This document shows positions 16,832 to 27,554 of a stretch of 56,050 nt of DNA, piece by piece. The stretch is from Alphaproteobacteria bacterium. Its GTDB lineage: Bacteria > Pseudomonadota > Alphaproteobacteria > UBA7985 > JAUIBT01. The position numbers were made by a program, and so were the translations under genes. Below the pieces are notes generated by a model. The model was given only the letters and a program-made list of their open reading frames with translations. It had not been told where the DNA came from and did not search any database. Position 1 is the first letter of the stretch. The number at the start of each line of letters is the position of its first letter. The DNA is taken from positions 1-56,050 of the forward strand of contig JAUIDR010000021.1 in NCBI GenBank assembly GCA_030428565.1. The letters run 5' to 3'.

Positions 16832-18226
16832 ATGCTTCGAGCTTCTTTGACCCCTCTAAAATCGCTAACAAGGCTCCTACCGGCGCGGGGGCATACGTCG
16901 GCTGGAGCGTCCACTTTGGCCCCCGTATTGGCGCTGGCAACGGGCGCTTGGTTTGTGGCCGGCAGCCCCGCTTTGGCTGAAGTCGACAGCGAAGTCGCGC
17001 ACATCTTCAACACCTTCTCCTTCTTGGTCTGCGGTGCCTTGGTCATGTTTATGGCCGCTGGTTTTGCCATGCTAGAAGCGGGCTTGGTGCGCTCAAAAAA
17101 CGTGGCCACCATCTGCCTGAAGAACATCGCGCTCTACGCGGTGGCGGGCATCTTATTTTATGTCATCGGCTATTCGATCATGTATCCAGGCGATGCCTGG
17201 CTGACTGGCAGCTTGGAATACCTGGGTTTTTCCAACGCGGGCTTACTCTATAACGCAACCGACGCCGATGTCGCTGATTTGGCAACCGGCTACTCCATCT
17301 CTTCTGACTGGTTCTTCCAGATGGTCTTCGTGGCGACCGCAGCCTCGGTGGTGTCGGGTACCATAGCCGAACGCACAAAGCTGTGGAGCTTTATGGTCTT
17401 CGTCGTGGTTCTGACGGCTATCATCTATCCCATCCAAGGTTCTTGGACTTGGGGCGGCGGCTGGTTGGCCGACTTGGGCTTCAGCGACTTCGCGGGTTCG
17501 ACTATCGTTCACTCTGTCGGCGGCTGGGCGGCTCTGGTCGGCGCTCTGATGGTTGGTCCTCGTTTGGGCAAATTCAGCGGCAAGAAGATCAACGCCCTGC
17601 CGGGTTCAAGCATGCCGCTGGCGACCTTGGGCACTTTCATCCTTTGGCTTGGCTGGTTCGGCTTCAACGGCGGTTCGGTGCTGGCGCTGGGCTCTGCAGA
17701 CGCTGCTACCGATATGTCGATCGTCTTCGTGAACACTAACCTTGCGGCTGCTGGTGGTGTGGTTGCGGCCATGATCACCGCGCAGATTTGGTTCGGCAAA
17801 GTCGATTTGACCATGGCTCTCAACGGTGCCCTGGCTGGCCTGGTGTCCATCACTGCGGGCCCCGACCTGTCCAATCACTTGTTGTCGATCATCATCGGCG
17901 CTATCGGCGGTTCGCTGTGTGTGGCGTCTGTTGTCGTACTCGAGCGTTTGCGGATCGACGATGTTGTGGGTGCCATTTCGGTACACTTGGTCTGCGGTAT
18001 CTGGGGCACTTTGGCTGTCGGCATCTTCGGCAGCGGCGACCTGGGCGTTCAGATTGTTGGTATTCTGGCCATCGGTGCGTTCGTATCCATCGCCTCCTTG
18101 ATCGCCTGGTTTGTCATCAACACCATGATGGGCCTTCGGGTCAGCGCTGAAGATGAAGTTGCAGGCCTGGATGAAGCTGAGGTCGGCCTGCAAGCCTACC
18201 CCGAGTTTGGAAAGAACTCCTTCTAG
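16832..18226 (+). CDS. amtB: Ammonium transporter
   Basis: An Amt-family ammonium channel. The N-terminal 50 residues contain a signal-like hydrophobic segment ending ALAEVDS, followed by eleven membrane helices. The pore histidines lie in TIVHSVGGWAALVG and AISVHLVCGIWGT, and the family stretch GFAMLEAGLVRSKN is present. The length is 464 residues. I chose the ATG at 16832, with AGGGA 8 bases upstream. The usual partner glnK is not adjacent; the PII gene of the window is glnB at 40 kb. Confidence 0.95.
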   Translation: MLRASLTPLKSLTRLLPARGHTSAGASTLAPVLALATGAWFVAGSPALAEVDSEVAHIFNTFSFLVCGALVMFMAAGFAMLEAGLVRSKNVATICLKNIALYAVAGILFYVIGYSIMYPGDAWLTGSLEYLGFSNAGLLYNATDADVADLATGYSISSDWFFQMVFVATAASVVSGTIAERTKLWSFMVFVVVLTAIIYPIQGSWTWGGGWLADLGFSDFAGSTIVHSVGGWAALVGALMVGPRLGKFSGKKINALPGSSMPLATLGTFILWLGWFGFNGGSVLALGSADAATDMSIVFVNTNLAAAGGVVAAMITAQIWFGKVDLTMALNGALAGLVSITAGPDLSNHLLSIIIGAIGGSLCVASVVVLERLRIDDVVGAISVHLVCGIWGTLAVGIFGSGDLGVQIVGILAIGAFVSIASLIAWFVINTMMGLRVSAEDEVAGLDEAEVGLQAYPEFGKNSF

Positions 18227-18254
18227 GCAAGTCATAGGCGATCCCCCTCGCCTT

Positions 18255-18288
18255 GGGGCGCAGCTTTTCCTCCTCCCCGCTGCGCCCC
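18255..18288 (+). terminator. GC-rich hairpin after amtB
   Basis: A perfect 10-bp stem (GGGGCGCAGC at 18255 with GCTGCGCCCC at 18279) has a 14-base loop but no T run. It may protect the mRNA 3' end or act as a weak terminator before the stronger hairpin at 18393. Confidence 0.5.
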
Positions 18289-18392
18289 CTCCCTGACGCC
18301 GGTCTTCACCGAGCCAGCGTCTGGTAAATTTCAAAGATTGGTGGTTTGCCCGTAAAACAGGAAGCCACCTACACGGTGCGTTCCCAAACTAA

Positions 18393-18440
18393 CTTGGTGA
18401 GGATGGCGATCTTCGCTTGTCATCCTCGCCAAGCCCTTTT
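18393..18440 (+). terminator. Strong hairpin with T tail just before the aminotransferase gene
   Basis: A 13-bp stem (18393-18405 with 18421-18433, one G-T pair) with a 15-base loop is followed by CCCTTTT. It ends only 42 bp before the aminotransferase start chosen here. It may end amtB transcripts or act as an attenuator in the leader of the next gene. Confidence 0.7.
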
Positions 18441-18481
18441 ATGGGCAAGATATGGAACCTGCCTTTTTCATTCTGCCTGAA

Positions 18482-19660
18482 ATGAGCGTGCTAGAGGCGT
18501 CAAGTCGCATGCACCCCTTCACCAAGACCCGCGCTCTGTTGGATCACCACAAGCCGGGCAAGCCGCCGGTCGCTCTGACGATTGGCGAGCCGCAAAATCA
18601 GCCCCCTGCTTTTTTGGCTGACGTCATCGCTCAGCACGCGCAAGAATTTAATCGCTACCCGCCCAACCAGGGTTCGGATGATTTGCTGGAAGCGCAGATC
18701 GCTTGGTTGAAAGGCCGCTACGATTTAGGGCCCGTTGATTTGCAGCCTCAGCGCGATCTTTTGGCCTCGGCGGGGAGCCGTGAGGGCATCACGATGGCCA
18801 TCCGCGCTGCAGTGGCGCGCAAGCAAGCCCAAGGCATCGCCAGACCCTTGGTCATGATGCCCAACCCCTTCTATCATTCCTATGTCGGCGCTTGTCTGTC
18901 GGCGGGCGGACAAGCCATTCTGGTCAACGCCGAAGCGGATACGGGTTTCTTGCCCGATTTCAATGCAGTACCAGACGCCTTGTGGCAGCAAAGCGCGGCG
19001 GTGATTATGTGCTCACCTTCGAACCCGCAAGGCGCAATCGCCAGCGCCGCCGTTCTCAAGGCCCTGGCGCAATGCGCTCGGCGCTTTGATTGCTGGGCCT
19101 TGTTTGATGATTGCTATGCAGAGATCTACCGCCAGACGCCACCGCCCGGCGTGCTAGCCCAGCTTGACGGCGATTATTCTAATGTCCTGGCGCTGCATTC
19201 CATGTCTAAGCGCTCCAGTGCCGCGGGCTTGCGGTGTGGCTTTATCACCGGTGACCGCCAGGCCATCGGCGATGTGGCGGCCATCATGAAATTTACCGGG
19301 GCGGCCATCGCTGCGCCCTTGCAAGCGGGGGCGGCGGCGCTGTTGCGCGATGAGGCGCACGTCGCAGCGAACCGAGCGCGCTATAATCAAGCCTTTGATG
19401 CTGCGCGCGCGATCTTTGATTGTCCGATCCCTGAAGGCGGCTTTTTCCTTTGGCTGCCCGTCGATAACGCCGAGGAAGCATGTCTTCAGCTTTGGCAAGA
19501 AGAGGGCATTCGCACCTTGCCAGGCGATTCGGTTGCTTGGGGCGAGGGCGGCAACAATCCGGGTTCACAATATTTACGCCTGGCTCTCGTAATTGAGCCC
19601 AATTTGCTGCCTAGCTTGTTACAGCGCGTGGCAGATTGCTTGAAAGATCGCCTTCGTTAG
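18482..19660 (+). CDS. dapC: PLP-dependent aminotransferase, DapC-like
   Basis: A fold-type I class I/II aminotransferase, most like alphaproteobacterial N-succinyldiaminopimelate aminotransferases of lysine and peptidoglycan synthesis. It has LTIGEPQNQPPAF near the start, RYPPNQGSDDL, the cofactor motif SPSNPQG, FDDCYAEIY, the lysine motif SMSKRSSAAGLRCGF and a late arginine in YLRLALV. I prefer the ATG at 18482 because the N-terminus then lines up with the family. An ATG at 18452 would add ten residues and start just after the hairpin. Neither has a clear ribosome site. The substrate is inferred. Confidence 0.8.
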   Translation: MSVLEASSRMHPFTKTRALLDHHKPGKPPVALTIGEPQNQPPAFLADVIAQHAQEFNRYPPNQGSDDLLEAQIAWLKGRYDLGPVDLQPQRDLLASAGSREGITMAIRAAVARKQAQGIARPLVMMPNPFYHSYVGACLSAGGQAILVNAEADTGFLPDFNAVPDALWQQSAAVIMCSPSNPQGAIASAAVLKALAQCARRFDCWALFDDCYAEIYRQTPPPGVLAQLDGDYSNVLALHSMSKRSSAAGLRCGFITGDRQAIGDVAAIMKFTGAAIAAPLQAGAAALLRDEAHVAANRARYNQAFDAARAIFDCPIPEGGFFLWLPVDNAEEACLQLWQEEGIRTLPGDSVAWGEGGNNPGSQYLRLALVIEPNLLPSLLQRVADCLKDRLR

Positions 19661-19784
19661 GCGTTTGAACGCGGTGAACGGAACATATTTCCGCCCGCTC
19701 TTAGTTTGATCTTGCGCTTTGCCATGCCGTTCGCAGCAGGATTTCCCTGCTTGTCTTATTGGTTTATGGAATTTCAGCGTAGAC

Positions 19785-22700
19785 ATGGCCTCGCATTACC
19801 CGGCGTTTCAGACCCGTCCTCAAGATCCTGCTACCCATGGCACCGCCGCTGCCGATATCGGCGACAGCTCTAATGGCGCAAACGCGCGCGCCAACCATGC
19901 AAGGACGCAAAAGCGGCAGAGCCATCGTCGTCGCCACGAGGGCCATAACCCCGCAGGCCGCAACCAATTTGCTGTGCATCCGCAGCAAGCGCGCGGCTTT
20001 GTAGACCCCTATGACGACGGCGAAGAGCTGGACAGCTATAGCGCTGCTGCCAACCAGATCCCTACAGCACCCAATACGAAGGCACCCAATACGGTGACGC
20101 CCGATGCAGGGGCGCATGCAACCGGCAGCTATAGCTCCTATGTTGACGATTGGGACGCGCCCGAGCCCACGCCAACGACTGCTTTCAACCGCCCGCGCTT
20201 GTTGCCCGAAGGCTTCGGTGCCAAATGGCGCATTGGATGGGTGCGTTGGCATGCCTTGGCCTATGGATTGGTCAGCCTCTTCCTGATCATGGCGCTCGGC
20301 AGCTATAGCCCTGTCGATAATTCATGGAATTCTTCTGGCGCCGCGGGCACGCAAAATCTGTTGGGTCAGCCGGGCGCTGTCCTGGCCGACTTTTTGGTGC
20401 AACTGTTCGGCTACAGCGCATTTTTCCTGCCTTGCGTGGCGATCGTTATGGCGACCCAAGTCTTGTCACACGGCCATGTGCCGCGCTTGGCGAGCCGTTT
20501 GATCTATCTGGTGCTGGGGCTCGTATTGTTTTCTGCCGCGCTCAACCTGACCGGCATGCCGAGCCATTGGGGACGCCCGGATCGTTGGGGCGGCGCGCTA
20601 GGCTTCCTTTTGCAATACAATCTCAATACTTGGCTGTTTTTGCCCTATTGGGCCTCGGCACTGATGGCCTTGGTGCCCAGTATTATGCTTTTGGGCTCGG
20701 CCATGGCTATTGCGCCGCGCGAGTGGCAGCGCTTGGCCGAAGGCATCAGCGACCGTCTGGTGCCATTGGGTCAAGAGGCTGGCCATCGCGTTGATCAAAG
20801 CGTCCGCCAGGGCCTGCGCTCGGCATGGCGCCAAGGTCGGCGCCCGTCTCAACACCAGGGCCAAAATCAGGGCCAACACCAGGCCTCCCAACAGGCCGCA
20901 CAACAAGGACCGCGCCAGGCCCAACATCGCGGCCAATATCAGGGTCAGCGGCCCGTCGCTTCTAGTGCCAAGGGCGAAGACGGCATGGCGCATCCGGTCG
21001 CGTCCCAAGCAGAATTCGCTGCGCCGAGCCGCCCTGTCCCCGCTTGGGCACAGCCGCCGCGCATTGATGAGCAGACAGCCTATCCGCCAGCGCAACAGGG
21101 ACAGCGCCAACCTCGTCCTGCAGCTCAGGCGGCGGCACGCGCGCGCGGTCCGCATCTGGCAGCAGGCGCTCGGCAGGTCGCCATGTCGGCACCCGCTGCA
21201 GCCGGGCCACACGCCGCCAGCTATCAAGACTACAACAATGAGCCCGCCGCTATGCGCCGCATGGCAGAGCAGGAGGCACGCCAGCGCGCCCTAGCGGCGA
21301 TGGAAGAAAACGCCCGCCAAATCGCGGCGCAACGCGCGGCTCAAAGTCAAGGTTTGCGACAGGCCGCAGCGCCTTCGACTGGATATGGCGCGCCCTTGAG
21401 CGCCGTAGCGCCGCAGGCAAGCGATGCGATGAACCAGCAAAGCGAAGCGGCCTACTTGTCGCCGCATGGACACGCGGCGCCTGCCCAAGCGAGCACAACC
21501 GAGCGCGCTGTTCAGGCCGATACCTACGCGGCGCTTCAACCCATCGTGGGTGGTGATTTCGTTGGTGGCGATTTGAGTGGCGGCGCGGTCCAGAAGCCTA
21601 GCCCGACCACTAGTCAGGCGCGTGTTCAGGCTTATGAGGAGCGCATGCCGATGGCTGACGCTCAAGCCGACCTGGCTGCGCGCACGCAGTCGGTCTTGGA
21701 TCAGGTGCCCCAGCCTGGATTCAATCAAGACAACAGCTATGATGCGACCTGGGACGACGAGGCACAGAGCGCGGACGAGGATGACGCGTGGCAGGCGTTC
21801 GAGGACGCCCAAAACGCTGAAACCCAGGCCCAGACCCAGGCCCAGACTCAGGCCCAGACCCAGACCCAGACTCAGACCCAGGCCGAGAACCAGGCCCTGC
21901 GCGCAAATGAGAACGGGGCTGCGCCTTGGGATGACGATCTGGAGGCTGCTTTGGGCCTGGAAGACGACCAGGAAAGCGCGGAGTTGCAAGACGACAGCCA
22001 GCACGATTGGCAAGACCATCACCAAGCAGACGAGTCCTTGCAAGGCGCGGCCTGGGACGGGGATGACTGGCAGCACGACGACGAGCAAGACCTTGCCTGG
22101 CAGGATGAGGGCTTAACCGACGACGAAGCGGCCTATTCGAGCGACAGCGGCGGCTATGAGGATTGGCACGAAGACTCCAGTCGCGTCAGCGCGACACCTG
22201 CTGTCTCGGCTCGCGCGCAGATGCAACCCGAGGCGCGCCAGCCAGAATCCCGCCCAGATTCCCGGCCTGTGCCGCCGAAGCCAAGGCCAGAACCGGCGCC
22301 CGAACCCGCAGCGATCAGCGCCGAACGCAAGGTCATGGCAGTGTCTTCAGCGCAGTTAGCGGTGCAGAGCCACCAGACCCGCTATGAGCCGCCGCGCCTG
22401 GACTACTTGAGCGATGCCGACCCTGGCCAACTCGCCAACCGTTTGACCGCCGAAGAGGCGCACGAAAACGCGCGCATGCTGGAAAGCGTGTTGTCCGATT
22501 TCAACGTCAAGGGCACCATCGTCAACGTCAAGCCGGGCCCGGTGGTCACGCTGTACGAATTGGAGCCGGCACCGGGCACCAAGACCAGCCGGGTTGTCGG
22601 ACTGGCCGATGATATCGCGCGCTCTATGTCGGCCCTGTCGGCGCGTATTGCGGTTGTTCCTGGGCGCAACGTCATTGGTATTGAATTGCCCAACCCGCGC

Positions 22701-23924
22701 CGCGAAACGGTCTATTTCCGCGAGATGCTGGAGAGCCCGGCCTATCGCGAACCAGGCTTTAAGTTGCCGTTGGCGCTGGGTAAGGATATTGGCGGTGAGC
22801 CAGTGGCCGTGGACTTGGCCAAGATGCCCCATTTGCTGATCGCCGGTACCACCGGCTCGGGTAAGTCGGTGGCGGTCAATACCATGATCTTGTCGCTGCT
22901 CTATCGCCTTGGCCCAGAGCAGTGCAAGTTCATCATGATCGACCCCAAGATGCTGGAATTGTCGGTCTATGACGGCATTCCCCACCTTCTGTGCCCGACC
23001 GTGGTTGACCCCAAAAAGGCCGTTGTGGCGCTCAATTGGGCGGTGCGCGAGATGGAAGATCGATATAAGGCCATGAGCCAAGTGGGCGTACGTAACATCG
23101 CTGGCTTTAATAAGCGCCTGGCCGAAGCGCGTGCCAAGGGGGAAGTCATCTTGCGCAAGGTTCAGACCGGCTTTGACCCTGAGACCGGTGAAGCCGTGTT
23201 CGAAGAACAGGAAATGGACCTGACGCCTTTGCCCTACATCGTCATCATCATCGACGAATTGGCCGACCTTATGCTGGTCGCGGGCAAGGACATCGAGGCC
23301 GCGCTTCAGCGTTTGGCGCAGATGGCGCGTGCGGCTGGTCTGCACCTGGTCATGGCGACCCAGCGTCCGTCGGTCGATGTCATTACCGGTACCATCAAAG
23401 CGAACTTCCCGACGCGCATCTCCTTCCACGTGACCTCGAAGATCGACTCGCGGACCATTTTGGGAGAGATGGGCGCCGAACAACTGTTGGGAATGGGCGA
23501 TATGCTCTATCAGCCCTCCGGTGGCCGCCTGAAACGGGTTCACGGGCCGTTTTCAAGCGATGATGAGGTGGAAAAGGTCGTCTCTTTCCTCAAGGCACAG
23601 GGTGCTCCTTCCTATATCGGTTCCATCACCGAGGAGGCCGAGAGCGAGGAAGGCGACGAGCGCGTTGATGATGAAGCCGCGGGTGTTGGCCAAGGCTTTG
23701 GCCATGGCTTCGGCAACTCAGGCGATGATCTCTACGATCAAGCTGTGGCCATAGTTTTGAAGCACAAGAAGGCCTCAACATCCTTTGTTCAACGTCAACT
23801 TCAGATCGGCTATAACCGCGCGGCGCGCCTCATCGAACGCATGGAAGAAGAAGGGCTAATTTCTTCCTCGGATCATGTGGGCCGCCGTCAGATTTTGGTC
23901 GGCGGGGACTCAGCGGACATCTAA
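19785..23924 (+). CDS. ftsK: DNA translocase FtsK
   Basis: FtsK anchors at the division septum and pumps DNA to resolve chromosome dimers. The 1379-residue product has a long hydrophilic N-terminus (to about 145), four membrane helices (about 150-320), a very long Gln/Ala/Asp-rich linker (about 340-840), and the alpha-beta motor with Walker A GTTGSGKS (K1027) and Walker [12 protein letters not shown], ending in the DNA-binding gamma winged helix. The linker holds a 12-bp-period Gln/Thr/Ala repeat. The ATG at 19785 is preferred to one 22 codons upstream. The gene precedes lolA, as in many proteobacteria. Confidence 0.95.
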   Translation: MASHYPAFQTRPQDPATHGTAAADIGDSSNGANARANHARTQKRQSHRRRHEGHNPAGRNQFAVHPQQARGFVDPYDDGEELDSYSAAANQIPTAPNTKAPNTVTPDAGAHATGSYSSYVDDWDAPEPTPTTAFNRPRLLPEGFGAKWRIGWVRWHALAYGLVSLFLIMALGSYSPVDNSWNSSGAAGTQNLLGQPGAVLADFLVQLFGYSAFFLPCVAIVMATQVLSHGHVPRLASRLIYLVLGLVLFSAALNLTGMPSHWGRPDRWGGALGFLLQYNLNTWLFLPYWASALMALVPSIMLLGSAMAIAPREWQRLAEGISDRLVPLGQEAGHRVDQSVRQGLRSAWRQGRRPSQHQGQNQGQHQASQQAAQQGPRQAQHRGQYQGQRPVASSAKGEDGMAHPVASQAEFAAPSRPVPAWAQPPRIDEQTAYPPAQQGQRQPRPAAQAAARARGPHLAAGARQVAMSAPAAAGPHAASYQDYNNEPAAMRRMAEQEARQRALAAMEENARQIAAQRAAQSQGLRQAAAPSTGYGAPLSAVAPQASDAMNQQSEAAYLSPHGHAAPAQASTTERAVQADTYAALQPIVGGDFVGGDLSGGAVQKPSPTTSQARVQAYEERMPMADAQADLAARTQSVLDQVPQPGFNQDNSYDATWDDEAQSADEDDAWQAFEDAQNAETQAQTQAQTQAQTQTQTQTQAENQALRANENGAAPWDDDLEAALGLEDDQESAELQDDSQHDWQDHHQADESLQGAAWDGDDWQHDDEQDLAWQDEGLTDDEAAYSSDSGGYEDWHEDSSRVSATPAVSARAQMQPEARQPESRPDSRPVPPKPRPEPAPEPAAISAERKVMAVSSAQLAVQSHQTRYEPPRLDYLSDADPGQLANRLTAEEAHENARMLESVLSDFNVKGTIVNVKPGPVVTLYELEPAPGTKTSRVVGLADDIARSMSALSARIAVVPGRNVIGIELPNPRRETVYFREMLESPAYREPGFKLPLALGKDIGGEPVAVDLAKMPHLLIAGTTGSGKSVAVNTMILSLLYRLGPEQCKFIMIDPKMLELSVYDGIPHLLCPTVVDPKKAVVALNWAVREMEDRYKAMSQVGVRNIAGFNKRLAEARAKGEVILRKVQTGFDPETGEAVFEEQEMDLTPLPYIVIIIDELADLMLVAGKDIEAALQRLAQMARAAGLHLVMATQRPSVDVITGTIKANFPTRISFHVTSKIDSRTILGEMGAEQLLGMGDMLYQPSGGRLKRVHGPFSSDDEVEKVVSFLKAQGAPSYIGSITEEAESEEGDERVDDEAAGVGQGFGHGFGNSGDDLYDQAVAIVLKHKKASTSFVQRQLQIGYNRAARLIERMEEEGLISSSDHVGRRQILVGGDSADI
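21822..21893. repeat. 12-bp tandem repeat, six units, in the ftsK linker
   Basis: Six units in 12-bp phase (21822 to 21893, consensus ACCCAGGCCCAG) encode a Thr-Gln-Ala-Gln repeat in the linker between the membrane and motor domains. Confidence 0.9.
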
Positions 23925-23964
23925 TCCGCTCCCGTCGCCAGGGCCTTTAAAACGGAACCTCTGT

Positions 23965-24627
23965 ATGAGCGTTATTTTGCATCTTTCGACTTTGGTTAAG
24001 CGCGCCAGCACGCTGGCCGCGGCCGCTCTGCTTATCGGCTTTTCGGGCTTGTCTACCGCCCACGCGCAGGACATTACCGATGCCGAGCTTCTGGCCGTGG
24101 TCGAAGCCGAACAGGTCTTGAACAGTGTGATTACCGCACAAGGCCGCTTTACCCAGCAAGATTCCTTAGGCGGGCAAGCCAGCGGCGAAGTGGCCATTTG
24201 GCGGCCTGGGCGCTTGCGTTTCGATTATGACGCGCCCAGCCCAACGCTGATTTTGGCCGACGGTTATTTCGTGATGAGCGTCGATCGAGAGCTGGAAAAC
24301 GTGGCCCACCAACGCATTTCGCGCTCGCCCCTCTATTTCCTACTCGACGAACGCGTAGAATTTACCAAAGGGCTAAACCTGGTCGATGTCGTGTTGGGCG
24401 ATCAGTTGCTGGAAATCACCGTGCAGCGCCAAGGCCGCGAGGACGAGGGCTTTTTGACCCTGCTGTTCCATCCGCAGACCAAGGAACTATTGGGTTGGCG
24501 CACGGTGGATGCTCAGGGCGTGACCACCTTGTTGCAGCTTGAATTCATGAGCTATGATGTGCCCATGAACGAAGCTGACTTCCGGTTGCCCGCTGGCTAT
24601 GGACGCGACGACCGCGACCGCAACTAG
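23965..24627 (+). CDS. lolA: Outer-membrane lipoprotein carrier LolA
   Basis: LolA takes lipoproteins from the LolCDE complex and carries them through the periplasm. The 220-residue protein has a signal peptide ending THAQ/D near residue 34 and the LolA fold pattern: RFTQQDSLGGQASGEVAIWRPGRLRFDYDAPSPTLILADG, then SPLYFLLDE and a late LEFMSYDVPMNEADFRLP. It starts 40 bp after ftsK, the usual gene order. The frame extends upstream into ftsK, but the ATG at 23965 gives a proper signal peptide. Confidence 0.9.
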   Translation: MSVILHLSTLVKRASTLAAAALLIGFSGLSTAHAQDITDAELLAVVEAEQVLNSVITAQGRFTQQDSLGGQASGEVAIWRPGRLRFDYDAPSPTLILADGYFVMSVDRELENVAHQRISRSPLYFLLDERVEFTKGLNLVDVVLGDQLLEITVQRQGREDEGFLTLLFHPQTKELLGWRTVDAQGVTTLLQLEFMSYDVPMNEADFRLPAGYGRDDRDRN

Positions 24628-24730
24628 GGCCGCTTCACGCCTGCCGTCAAGCGACAGACAAGTCTTGCAACCCACCGCATTCTAAATCCATAGTGGGCCT
24701 TCATTCGATCTATCGCGATAAGGAGGCCGC

Positions 24731-26233
24731 ATGGCGGGCTATGTGCTGGCAATCGACCAGGGAACCACCTCGTCAAGGGCCATCGTCTACGATGACACCC
24801 TGGCACCGTTGGCGAGCGCACAGCAAGAATTTGCCCAGCACTATCCGCAAGAAGGCTGGGTTGAACACGATCCAGGCGATCTTTGGCAGACCGTGTTGGA
24901 ATGCAGCCGCCAGGCCATCGCCAAAGCGGGCCTGGTTGCCAGCGATATCGCAGCGATTGGCATCACCAACCAGCGCGAAACAACGGTGGTTTGGGACCGG
25001 CAAACGGGCGAGCCTGTCTATCCGGCCATTGTTTGGCAGGACCGGCGCACAAGCGCACGATGTGAGCAACTGAAGGGCGAAGGCCTGGAGACCGAGGTGC
25101 GCGCGCGAACCGGTCTGCTGCTGGATCCCTATTTTTCAGGGACCAAACTGGCCTGGATCTTGGATGAGGTTGCGGGCGTGCGTGCGCGCGCTGAAGCGGG
25201 CGAACTGGCCTTTGGAACGGTCGATACTTGGCTGATTTGGCAGCTAACGGGCGGCAAGCGGCACGTTACAGACGCCACCAATGCGGCGCGCACCATGCTC
25301 TACAATATCCACGAAGGGCGTTGGGATGCGCAGATGCTGTCTGCGCTCAATATTCCAGATTCGCTGTTGCCGGAAGTGCAAGACTGCGCGGCGGATTTCG
25401 GCCAGACCAAGCCCGAGCTGTTGGGCGCCAGCCTTCCTATTCGTGGGGTGGCCGGGGACCAGCAAGCGGCTACGGTGGGCCAAGCCTGTTTTGAGCCCGG
25501 CATGCTGAAATCCACCTATGGTACGGGCTGTTTTGCATTGCTCAATACCGGCGCTCGCGCGATTGCCTCGGAAAACCGCCTATTGACCACCATCGCCCAC
25601 CAACTGGACGGCCAGCCAACCTATGCGCTGGAAGGCTCGATCTTTGTGGCGGGCGCGTTGGTGCAATGGCTGCGCGATGAGCTGGGGATTATCGATGACG
25701 CCAGCCAGACCCAAGCGCTTGCCGAAGCCGCGGATCCGAGCCAGCGTGTCTACCTGGTGCCCGCCTTTACCGGGCTGGGCGCGCCCTATTGGCTGGCCAA
25801 CGCGCGGGGCAGCCTGTTAGGTATGACGCGCAATACCGGCCCCAAGGAGATTGCGCGCGCTGGATTGCAAGCCATTGGCTACCAGACCAGCGACCTAATG
25901 GAAGCCATGGTCGGCGATTGGCCGGATCTGGCCAAAATGGGCGGCGTGTTGCGGGTCGATGGCGGTTTGGTTGCCAACGACTATGCTATGCAGTTTTTGG
26001 CCGACATACTTGGCCGCCCGGTAGAGCGTCCTCAGAATATTGAGACCACAGCGTTAGGTGCGGCGGCGCTGGCCGCTCTGGGGGCAGGCGTGTTGCCCGA
26101 CCTTGGTGCCTTGCAACAGAGCTGGCGATTAGAACGACGCTTTGATCCGGCGATGGCTGAAGCTGACCGGGCGCTCGCATTGAAGGGGTGGGCCAAGGCG
26201 GTCGCAGCGACCCAGCTCATGGCGGAAGATTAA
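24731..26233 (+). CDS. glpK: Glycerol kinase
   Basis: It phosphorylates glycerol to glycerol 3-phosphate with ATP. The 500-residue protein shows FGGY kinase features: [13 protein letters not shown] at the N-terminus, [31 protein letters not shown], the glycerol-binding region [25 protein letters not shown], the FGGY signature region [13 protein letters not shown] and the C-terminal [22 protein letters not shown] lies 7 bases before the ATG. No glpF or glpD is near, so it appears to be a single-gene unit ending at the terminator at 26294. Confidence 0.95.
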   Translation: MAGYVLAIDQGTTSSRAIVYDDTLAPLASAQQEFAQHYPQEGWVEHDPGDLWQTVLECSRQAIAKAGLVASDIAAIGITNQRETTVVWDRQTGEPVYPAIVWQDRRTSARCEQLKGEGLETEVRARTGLLLDPYFSGTKLAWILDEVAGVRARAEAGELAFGTVDTWLIWQLTGGKRHVTDATNAARTMLYNIHEGRWDAQMLSALNIPDSLLPEVQDCAADFGQTKPELLGASLPIRGVAGDQQAATVGQACFEPGMLKSTYGTGCFALLNTGARAIASENRLLTTIAHQLDGQPTYALEGSIFVAGALVQWLRDELGIIDDASQTQALAEAADPSQRVYLVPAFTGLGAPYWLANARGSLLGMTRNTGPKEIARAGLQAIGYQTSDLMEAMVGDWPDLAKMGGVLRVDGGLVANDYAMQFLADILGRPVERPQNIETTALGAAALAALGAGVLPDLGALQQSWRLERRFDPAMAEADRALALKGWAKAVAATQLMAED

Positions 26234-26293
26234 GGGGGCGGGGGCGAAAAAAGCCCTGTGCTTTCATCTTGCTTGAACGATAGGATTCGCCAA

Positions 26294-26322
26294 GGCCGCG
26301 CTAGACGGGGCGGCCATTTTTT
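26294..26322 (+). terminator. Terminator after glpK
   Basis: A 6-bp GC-only stem (26294-26299 with 26310-26315) is followed by A and six T at 26317-26322, about 60 bp after the glpK stop. Confidence 0.65.
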
Positions 26323-26444
26323 GAGAGCCCCAAAAACGGAACTAAAGAACCCGGGAGGTAATTCGCTTGCCCTGGGGATTGGCTAGATACGACAAGCCTC
26401 AGGTTCGATCGCAAAACGCTGATATTTCGAAGAAAAAGAAAAAA

Positions 26445-26529
26445 TGGTGGACAGGGTTGGATTCGAACCAACGTAGGCATAGCCAGCGGATTTACAATCC
26501 GCCCCCTTTAGCCACTCGGGCACCTGTCC
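26445..26529 (-). tRNA. tRNA-Tyr (anticodon GTA)
   Basis: On the minus strand the 7-bp acceptor stem GGACAGG/CCTGTCC, an anticodon arm with loop TTGTAAA (anticodon GTA), a long class II variable arm and a T arm with GGTTCGAATCC give an 85-nt tRNA including an encoded CCA. The gene lies between glpK and rlmB on the opposite strand. The A-rich stretch at 26430-26444 becomes a T-rich tract just after the tRNA and may serve as its termination signal. Confidence 0.96.
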
Positions 26530-26690
26530 ACGCCGCGCGGAAGGCTTTTCGCGCTGCGGGAGTGCGCGGTTTAGCAGCCGACTTTGATGCCGTCAACTGG
26601 CTTTTGGGCCTTTTTTATTGAGCTGCCCAGCCAGGGGCCTTAAAGGTGGGCCACGCGCCCTTCAACGGGGCCATATCCAAGGAAGAAATC

Positions 26691-27473
26691 GTGTCGCAAA
26701 AGAAAACTCTGAAGCTGCCCAAGGGCGCGCTGTCCAAGAAGCGCCGACCGGCCAAACACTGGATTTGGGGGCATCACGCGGTTGAGGCGGCGCTGCGCAA
26801 TTCCGAGCGCAAGGTCAAGCGCCTGTTGGTCTATCCCGACCTTTTGCCAAACTTGCAGGCTTTGCTGGATGAAATGGATATTCCGCCCGCAATCAGCGAG
26901 GCGAGCAAGGCTGATATCGACGGCCTTTTGCCCGAAGGGGCGGTGCATCAGGGCTACGCGCTGGAGTGCAACCTGCGACCAGAACTAACGCTGGGGCAAT
27001 TTTTGGCCCGCCCCAAAGACCAGCGCCGTTTGCTGGTGGCGCTGGATCAAGTCACCGATCCGCACAACGTGGGCGCCATCTGGCGTTCGGCGGCCGCGTT
27101 CGGCGCGAGCGGGCTCTTGTTGACCGAGCGCCATGCACCAAACGAGACCGGTGTCTTGGCCAAGACCGCTTGCGGCGGTTTGGAAGTCGTGCCGCCGGTG
27201 CGTGTGCGCAATCTGTCGGACAGCTTGGAGGCCTTGCAAGACAAGGGCTATCGCGTCCTGGGGCTGGCCGGTGAGGCTGAGACAAAGCTAAACACGTTGG
27301 AGCCAGCCGAGTTGAACGTTTTAGTTCTGGGCGCCGAGGGCGAAGGCATGCGCCAGCGCACTCGCCAGACATGTGACGCGCTTGTGCGGCTGCCGACCCG
27401 CCCCCCAATCGACCATTTAAACGTTTCAAACGCAGCAGCCATTGCGCTCTATGCGCTGGCGTCCTATGCCTAG
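26691..27473 (+). CDS. rlmB: SPOUT-class 23S rRNA Gm2251 methyltransferase
   Basis: A TrmH/SpoU-family ribose 2'-O-methyltransferase with an N-terminal substrate-binding domain (WGHHAVEAALRN) and the trefoil-knot motifs DQVTDPHNVGAIWRSAAAFG, VLVLGAEGEGM and HLNVSNAAAIALY. This set fits RlmB (also TrmH group 3). I chose the GTG at 26691, which has AAGGAA 6-7 bases upstream. Another GTG at 26646 would add 15 residues. The Lys/Arg-rich N-terminal tail is common in alphaproteobacterial members. Confidence 0.88.
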   Translation: MSQKKTLKLPKGALSKKRRPAKHWIWGHHAVEAALRNSERKVKRLLVYPDLLPNLQALLDEMDIPPAISEASKADIDGLLPEGAVHQGYALECNLRPELTLGQFLARPKDQRRLLVALDQVTDPHNVGAIWRSAAAFGASGLLLTERHAPNETGVLAKTACGGLEVVPPVRVRNLSDSLEALQDKGYRVLGLAGEAETKLNTLEPAELNVLVLGAEGEGMRQRTRQTCDALVRLPTRPPIDHLNVSNAAAIALYALASYA

Positions 27474-27554
27474 CTTTCCTGCTCCGGCGTCACCCAGCGC
27501 GTCGAGCCTGCCACTCTTGACCGCAGACATTGCCATCTCTTCCGTCGCTGCCCC

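Noticed and set aside
22356-23543. 395-codon open frame on the minus strand
   Set aside because: It is antisense to the conserved motor domain of ftsK and has no recognisable motif or ribosome site.
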